Origin: DATNIC01 sp035604635 | GTDB lineage: Bacteria > Vulcanimicrobiota > Vulcanimicrobiia > Vulcanimicrobiales > Vulcanimicrobiaceae | DNA length: 19,149 bases | Reading direction: 5' to 3' | Assembly: GCA_035604635.1 (NCBI GenBank) | Contig: DATNIC010000048.1 | Span: 1 to 19,149, forward strand | Shown: positions 14,944 to 19,149 of the stretch, in pieces | Layout of the letters: every line of letters starts with the position of its first letter | Numbering within the stretch: the first letter of the stretch is position 1 | Program-made: the position numbers and the translations under genes | Notes under the pieces: generated by a model | Told to the model about the DNA's origin: nothing | Database searches by the model: none | What the model saw: only the letters and a program-made list of their open reading frames with translations

Positions 14944-16296
14944 ATGGACCAAAAGCGCCTCCCGCGCGTCCTCTCGCTCTTCGACGTCACGATCATGGCG
15001 AGCGCGTCGATGGGCCCCGCGTTCTCGATTGCGACGACGATGGGCCCGATGGTCGGCGCGGCCGGGACGCTTGCGCCGCTCGCGCTCGTCTTGCTGACAG
15101 CGGTCATGACGTGTGCCGCGATCGGCTTTTGGCGGATGGTGCGCGTGTATCCGAACGCAGGCTCGAGCTACTCCTGGATTCGCAGTGCGTTCGGCGACCG
15201 CTTCGGAAGCTATGGCGCGTGGCTGTTGATCCTTTCAAACCTGTTCGCGGTCCTTGCGACCGCGCTGCCGGCAGGCGTCTACACGATCGATCTCTTTTCC
15301 CCGAGCAGCGGCGGCGGCTCACCGCTCGTCGAAGCCGTCATCGGCTCGGTGTGGATCATCGCAGCGTCAGTCTTGCTGTGGGCCGGCCTGCGGCCGACCT
15401 CACGCGTAGCGATCGTGATGCTCCTGACCGAAATCGCCGTGTTGCTCGTCACCGCGATCGCCGCGTTTGGACACGGACCGGCGTCGTCGCCTGCCCCTTC
15501 GGCACCGGCCGCGCCGGTCGGCCTCGGCGGCGTCTTCGTCGCGATGGCGATCGCGATCTGGACGGTCGACGGCTGGGAGATCTCCGCATCGACTTCGGAA
15601 GAGAACGTCGGAGGCCGAGACACGCCGGGATGGGGTGGAATCATCGGATTGCTCGCGACCGCGCTCGTCCTCCTTATCTGCATGGTCGCGTACATGCGCG
15701 TCGGCACCGTCTCCGGCTTTAACGACCACGCCGAAGACGCGATGGCGTACGTGGGCGCTCAGCTCGGCTCCGGCGCGTGGGGCGCAATGATTACGATCGT
15801 CGTCCTGATCTCGATCCTCGTCTCGCTTCAAACGACGCTGGTCTACCTGACGCGCGGCGTCTTCGCGATGGGGAGAGACGGCGTGCTGCCGCCCTTCATC
15901 GGCGAGCTCGACCGTCGCGGGACGCCGACGTGGTCGATCGTGAGCGTCGCTGTGATCGTGATCGCGTTTACGCTTGCCACGGGCCTCTGGAGGAGCGCGC
16001 ACGACGCCTATAATCTCGTGCTCAACGGGAGCGCGCTCTTTCTGGGAGCGCTCTTCATGTGCAGCACGGCCGCGGCGGCGCGGACGTTCATGCGGGAGCC
16101 TTCCGAGCGGTTCATGGGCGTCGTCATCCCCCTCGCCGCGACCATCTCGCTTGCCGCGATCCTCGTCATCGCCTTCCTTCAGTACGACACGCCGACGCGC
16201 ATCACGATCGGAATCTGCGCGCTGTTGGGCGTCCCCCTCGCGCTCTGGCGCTCCCGCGTCAGCGTTGCGCTTGCCCCCGAGCCCGAGAGGGCCTGA
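14944..16296 (+). CDS. APC-superfamily amino acid/polyamine permease
   Basis: 450 residues with about twelve membrane helices. The ATG lies two bases after the previous stop. The N-terminus LSLFDVTIMASASMGPAFSIATTMGPM is the unwound helix-1 substrate site of APC transporters (normally with GxG; here the small residues are Ala, Ser and Gly). Helix 3 has PNAGSSYSWIRSAFGDRFG, helix 6 WTVDGWEISASTSEE, and the intracellular loop TRGVFAMGRDGVLPPF is a strong family signature. A short Ala/Pro/Ser linker (ASSPAPSAPAAP) sits in an outer loop. Such proteins import amino acids or polyamines by proton or substrate exchange. Linkage to the two upstream genes suggests it supplies or exports their substrate. 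A putrescine aminotransferase-like gene 4 kb upstream makes polyamines one candidate, but this is only a guess. Confidence 0.9.
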   Translation: MDQKRLPRVLSLFDVTIMASASMGPAFSIATTMGPMVGAAGTLAPLALVLLTAVMTCAAIGFWRMVRVYPNAGSSYSWIRSAFGDRFGSYGAWLLILSNLFAVLATALPAGVYTIDLFSPSSGGGSPLVEAVIGSVWIIAASVLLWAGLRPTSRVAIVMLLTEIAVLLVTAIAAFGHGPASSPAPSAPAAPVGLGGVFVAMAIAIWTVDGWEISASTSEENVGGRDTPGWGGIIGLLATALVLLICMVAYMRVGTVSGFNDHAEDAMAYVGAQLGSGAWGAMITIVVLISILVSLQTTLVYLTRGVFAMGRDGVLPPFIGELDRRGTPTWSIVSVAVIVIAFTLATGLWRSAHDAYNLVLNGSALFLGALFMCSTAAAARTFMREPSERFMGVVIPLAATISLAAILVIAFLQYDTPTRITIGICALLGVPLALWRSRVSVALAPEPERA

Positions 16297-16348
16297 AGGA
16301 CCATGGCCCGGCGAGTGGAACAAACGGCGCTGGCCCAGAGACTGCCAC

Positions 16349-16376
16349 GCCCGCCATTCACGATGCGGGCTAGTAT
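16349..16376 (+). promoter_or_regulatory. Inverted repeat abutting a -10-like element upstream of greA
   Basis: The 97-base gap between the permease and greA holds a perfect 6-bp inverted repeat (GCCCGC 16349-16354, GCGGGC 16365-16370, 10-base loop), immediately followed by TAGTAT (16371-16376), a good -10 hexamer 17 bases before the greA TTG. No convincing -35 is present. The repeat could be an operator in the promoter spacer or a T-tract-less terminator for the permease unit. Nothing else is recognisable in the gap. Confidence 0.4.
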
Positions 16377-16393
16377 CACACGAGGATGTCCTT

Positions 16394-16900
16394 TTGAACG
16401 AAAAAGAGATCGTGCTTACCCGGGAGGGCTTGCAAAAGCTCGAGGATGAGCTCGACGACCTCAAGACAGTCCATCGCCGCGAAGTAAACGAACGGATTCG
16501 ACAAGCCAAAGAGTACGGCGACATCACCGAAAACGCCGAATACGAGGACGCCAAGCAAGAGCAGGCGTTCGTCGAAGGCCGGATCCTCAAGCTCGAAGGG
16601 ATGATCCGCAACGCACGGATCATCGACGCTTCCGACTACGTCGCGGATGAAGTCCATCTGGGCGCGATCGTCAAGGTCAAGGAGATCAAGACCGGCGACG
16701 CGCACGAGTTCGCGATCGTCGGTTCGGCGGAATCGGATCCGCGGAACCACCGCCTTTCGAACGAATCGCCGCTCGGCTCCTCGCTGATGCATCGTAAGAA
16801 GGGCGACGTCGTAGACGTCACCACGCCGCGCGGCGTCATGCAATACAAAATCGAAGCAATCAATAAGCCGGCGAAGAAGACGACGAAGAAAGCGTCTTGA
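16394..16900 (+). CDS. greA: Transcription elongation factor GreA
   Basis: 168 residues from TTG 16394, chosen because GAGGA lies 7 bases before it and the protein then starts at the family's usual position (NEKEIVLTREGLQKLEDEL). GreA enters the RNA polymerase secondary channel and stimulates cleavage of backtracked RNA. The N-terminal coiled coil carries the acidic tip in YGDITENAEYEDAKQEQ (the Asp and Glu that place the second Mg), and the C-terminal FKBP-like domain has LGAIVKV, EFAIVGSAESDP and ISNESPLG-like LSNESPLGSSLMHRKKGD. A short basic tail (NKPAKKTTKKAS) extends past the usual end of about 158 residues and could add nucleic-acid affinity. It overlaps lysS by four bases (TTGA), a common greA-lysS pairing. 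Confidence 0.96.
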   Translation: MNEKEIVLTREGLQKLEDELDDLKTVHRREVNERIRQAKEYGDITENAEYEDAKQEQAFVEGRILKLEGMIRNARIIDASDYVADEVHLGAIVKVKEIKTGDAHEFAIVGSAESDPRNHRLSNESPLGSSLMHRKKGDVVDVTTPRGVMQYKIEAINKPAKKTTKKAS

Positions 16901-18402
16901 AAGACGCCGGCGATCTCGGAAAGACCGAAGCTGAACTGATCGCGGCCAGGCGTAACAACCTGGCCGCCTTACGTTCACGCGGGGCCGATCCGTTCGCCGC
17001 CAGCCGCTACGAGGTCACCTCGAAGGCGCACGAGATCGCGGAACAGCACGGCGGCCTCGCAAAGGGAGAAGATGCACCCGAGCACGTCGTCGGGATCGCC
17101 GGCCGGATCGTTTCGCTGCGGAAGATGGGCAAAGCGGTTTTCGCCGATCTCGAAGATCGCACCGGCCGCATCCAACTCTACCTGCGTAAAGACGCGGTCG
17201 GCGATGAAATGTTCGACCTCTTCGACCAGCTCGATCGCGGCGATCTGATCGGCGTGCACGGCTATCCGTTCCGCTCGAAGATGGGGGAGCTGACGATTCG
17301 CGTCCAGCGCTTGAGCATCTTGGGCAAATCATTGTGGCCGTTCCCGGACAAGTGGCACGGCTTGGTCGACGTCGAAAAGCGCTATCGCCAGCGCTACGTC
17401 GATCTGATCGTCAATCCCGAGGTCCGCGACGTCTTCGTCAAGCGCACCCGGATCGTCGCGACCTTGCGGCATTTCCTCGACGCGCGCGGCTTCTACGAAG
17501 TCGAGACGCCGGTGATGCTGCACGTCGCCGGCGGCGCTGCGGCCCGGCCGTTCCGCACGCATCACAACGCACTCGACCTCGACCTCGATCTGCGGATCGC
17601 GACCGAGCTCAACCTCAAGCGCCTGATCGTCGGCGGGCTCGAACGCGTCTACGAGATCGGCCGGATCTTCCGCAACGAGGGGATGGATACCAAGCACAAC
17701 CCCGAGTTCACGATGCTCGAGCTCTACGCGGCCTACTGGTCGGCAGCCGAGATGATGGACTTCAATGAAGAGATGCTCGCGCATCTGGTGACGACGCTCA
17801 GCAAAAGCGACGTCCTCGAATTCGACGGCAAACCGATCTCGTTCAAGCGGCCGTTCGCGCGCGTCTCCTATTTCGAGGCGATGCAGAAATGGGCCGGCGT
17901 CACGCGGGAAGAGTTGCTGCAGCCGGAACATGCGCGCGAGCTGCTCGCGCGGCTGGGCCTACCGCAGCCCGCGACGACGTCGCATGGCCACGCGCTCGAC
18001 AAGATCTTCGAGGCGTTCATCGAGCCGAAGCTCGTCGACCCGACCTTCGTCTACGACTATCCCGTCGTCATCTCGCCGCTCGCCAAGCGCAAGGAAGGCG
18101 ATCCCGAGATCGCCGACCGCTACGAGCTCTTCATCGCGCACATGGAAGTGATCAACGCGTTCAGCGAGCTCAACGACCCCGACGATCAGCGCGCCCGCTT
18201 CGAAGCGCAAGTGAAGGAGCGGGCCGCCGGCGACGAAGAGATCCCCCCGCCGGATTGGGACTTCGTGACCGCGCTCGAGTACGGGATGCCGCCGACCGCA
18301 GGCATGGGGATGGGGATCGACCGGCTCGTGATGCTGCTGACGAACAACACCTCGATCCGCGAGGTGATCCTCTTCCCACTGCAGCGCCCGCTCCCGCCCT
18401 GA
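16897..18402 (+). CDS. lysS: Lysyl-tRNA synthetase, class II
   Basis: 501 residues from TTG 16897, sharing TTGA with the greA stop. It charges tRNA-Lys with lysine. An N-terminal OB-fold anticodon-binding domain (VGIAGRIVSLRKMGKAVFADLEDRTGRIQLYL) is followed by class II motif 1 (YRQRYVDLIVNPEVRDVF), the lysine-pocket segment GGAAARPFRTHHNALD, motif 2 (YEIGRIFRNEGMDTKHNPEFTMLE) and motif 3 (GMGMGIDRLVMLLTN, about residues 469-483). FELNDPDDQR-type and PLAKRK segments are present and typical. The complete set of motifs and normal length (about 495-505) indicate a housekeeping enzyme. Being coupled to greA, it probably depends on the promoter upstream of greA. No T-box or other leader is visible. 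Confidence 0.97.
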   Translation: MKDAGDLGKTEAELIAARRNNLAALRSRGADPFAASRYEVTSKAHEIAEQHGGLAKGEDAPEHVVGIAGRIVSLRKMGKAVFADLEDRTGRIQLYLRKDAVGDEMFDLFDQLDRGDLIGVHGYPFRSKMGELTIRVQRLSILGKSLWPFPDKWHGLVDVEKRYRQRYVDLIVNPEVRDVFVKRTRIVATLRHFLDARGFYEVETPVMLHVAGGAAARPFRTHHNALDLDLDLRIATELNLKRLIVGGLERVYEIGRIFRNEGMDTKHNPEFTMLELYAAYWSAAEMMDFNEEMLAHLVTTLSKSDVLEFDGKPISFKRPFARVSYFEAMQKWAGVTREELLQPEHARELLARLGLPQPATTSHGHALDKIFEAFIEPKLVDPTFVYDYPVVISPLAKRKEGDPEIADRYELFIAHMEVINAFSELNDPDDQRARFEAQVKERAAGDEEIPPPDWDFVTALEYGMPPTAGMGMGIDRLVMLLTNNTSIREVILFPLQRPLPP

Positions 18403-18468
18403 AACCAAGCCATCCGGACCGCTGTTTGAGGGCACGCATCGCACTTTCGAACCAACGGAGCACATAAC

Positions 18469-18909
18469 ATGGATTTAACGAAGAGCTATCCGCGCAGCGT
18501 CCGCGAGAAGATGCTGGGGATCGTCCAGCTGGCTCGAACGATCGACAAAGGCAAGGCCGTCGTCGACGGCAACGTCGGCGAGTACAACTACGACTGTCCG
18601 ATGGACAAGCATCTCTTCGAATACTTGGGACTCGACGGTGAGAAACTGCTCGCTGCGATCAAGAACGCGAAGAACGACGCGGAGATCGAGGCGTACGTCA
18701 AGCCGTTTGTCGCAAAGAAGTCGGCTGCCGAGCTCGAGCGTTGGAACGAAGAGTGGCTGCGGCACGCGCCGGATGCCGGGACGCCGGCCCACGACTATTT
18801 CGTGAAGCTGCGCAACGAGGTCGCACCGGATCGGACCGACGTCACCGCTTGGACCGATCTGCTCGACTTGGACGAAAAGCGCTCCGTCCCGCACCGCGCC
18901 GTCGCGTAG
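18469..18909 (+). CDS. DUF5069 family protein
   Basis: 146 residues. ATG 18469 follows GGAG by 8 bases, one of the better ribosome-binding sites here. The sequence LTKSYPRSVREKMLGIVQLARTIDKGKA, then YNYDCPMDKHLFEYLGLDGEKLL and WNEEWLRHAPDAGTP, matches the DUF5069 family as I recall it. It is a small soluble, mostly helical protein with no signal peptide, a single Cys (in YDCPMD) and no known enzymatic role. It lies 66 bases after lysS; that gap shows no clear promoter or terminator. The next gene, truA, starts within a few tens of bases after the stop, so the two may be co-transcribed. Family call fairly firm, function unknown. Confidence 0.85.
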   Translation: MDLTKSYPRSVREKMLGIVQLARTIDKGKAVVDGNVGEYNYDCPMDKHLFEYLGLDGEKLLAAIKNAKNDAEIEAYVKPFVAKKSAAELERWNEEWLRHAPDAGTPAHDYFVKLRNEVAPDRTDVTAWTDLLDLDEKRSVPHRAVA

Positions 18910-18925
18910 CGCCGACCGCGCGAGT

Positions 18926-19149
18926 TTCCGTGCCGTCGTAGAATACGACGGCACGGAGTTCAGCGGTTTTCAGTTTCAGCCGTCGACGCGGACGATCGCG
19001 GGTGAGCTCGAGCGCGCGATCTCTGCCATTTTCCAAGAACCGGTAAAGATCACCGGCGCAGGGCGGACCGACGCCGGCGTCCACGCCACCGGGCAGGTCA
19101 TATCGTTTTCGAGCGAGCGCGCCTTTCCGGTCGAGCGGCTGGCGATCGC
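18926..19149 (+). CDS. truA: tRNA pseudouridine synthase A (5' end unresolved, 3' end outside window)
   Basis: The frame reads FRAVVEYDGTEFSGFQFQP, then RTIAGELERAISAIF and ITGAGRTDAGVHATGQVISF, and runs off the window. TruA isomerises uridines 38-40 of tRNA anticodon stems; the catalytic Asp is in GRTDAGVHA and YDGT-FSGFQ is the N-terminal signature. The start is a problem. Between an in-frame stop at 18803-18805 and the YDG motif there is no ATG, GTG, TTG or CTG in this frame. GTG 18930 lies in another frame and would give MP-VVEYDG only if one base were inserted after it. I give the first base of the conserved stretch, not a start codon. The 5' end also forms a long perfect hairpin. Either non-canonical initiation, a one-base assembly error or a broken gene would explain it. 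Confidence 0.85.
18927..18957 (+). repeat. Perfect 14-bp inverted repeat with a 3-base loop at the truA 5' end
   Basis: TCCGTGCCGTCGTA (18927-18940) and its exact reverse complement (18944-18957) flank GAA. No T-run follows, so it is not a normal intrinsic terminator. It begins 17 bases after the DUF5069 stop and covers codons for the conserved VVEYDGT of TruA. The hairpin would occlude ribosome access at the truA start. It may be a translational control or coupling element, a palindromic operator, or the trace of a local fold-back event. Confidence 0.7.

Noticed and set aside
18927..18957. Intrinsic terminator for DUF5069
   Set aside because: The stem is strong but no T-run follows and the right arm encodes conserved TruA residues.
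1..19149. tRNA genes, CRISPR arrays, insertion sequences or prophage
   Set aside because: No direct-repeat arrays, transposase or phage motifs, cloverleaf sequences or long gene-free stretches were seen.

Overview
This is a GC-rich, very compact bacterial chromosome segment. Sixteen genes can be read with confidence, plus a partial gene at each end. Genes touch or overlap at most junctions and no gene-free stretch exceeds about 100 bases. No tRNA, rRNA, CRISPR array, insertion sequence or phage gene is visible. A DUF5069 protein, the greA-lysS pair, dusB and a CoA-biosynthesis operon suggest a free-living bacterium from a poorly cultured GC-rich phylum. Candidatus Eremiobacterota (WPS-2)/Vulcanimicrobiota is my guess from overall feel, not from a marker I could test.

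Layout. (1) Positions 1-3114 hold a surface-glycan module: the 3' part of a membrane-anchored GT2 glycosyltransferase (+) and, convergent with it, a large polytopic GT-C-like membrane protein (-). This stretch looks locally less GC-rich than the rest. (2) Positions 2998-5495 hold a cellobiose/lactose-type PTS EIIC transporter domain without a credible start codon, coupled by ATGA to a PLP enzyme of the methionine gamma-lyase-like ('aluminium resistance') family. (3) Positions 5516-8661 hold a small FHA protein followed by panC, coaBC and coaX. These convert pantoate and beta-alanine to 4'-phosphopantetheine. (4) Positions 8683-12274 hold dusB, apparently with its own near-leaderless promoter, then a putrescine-aminotransferase-like enzyme, a SRPBCC protein and a CPBP-family membrane protein that has lost its catalytic residues. 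(5) A beta-propeller-like protein (-) faces away from a three-gene unit (12945-16296): an acyl-ACP-reductase-like COG5322 dehydrogenase, a protein of the family usually labelled quinate 5-dehydrogenase, and an APC permease. (6) greA-lysS, DUF5069 and the 5' part of truA close the window.

Translation initiation stands out. Seven genes appear to start with GTG, TTG or CTG. Two begin directly after an in-frame TAG of the previous gene. Two others (EIIC and truA) have no usable in-frame start codon, yet each has a GTG just upstream that would work if one base were inserted. The truA 5' end is also a perfect 14-bp inverted repeat.

The best candidates for undescribed biology are the COG5322/'quinate dehydrogenase'/permease unit, the catalytically dead CPBP protein, the CoaBC lacking its catalytic cysteine, and the coaBC-TAG-coaX junction.
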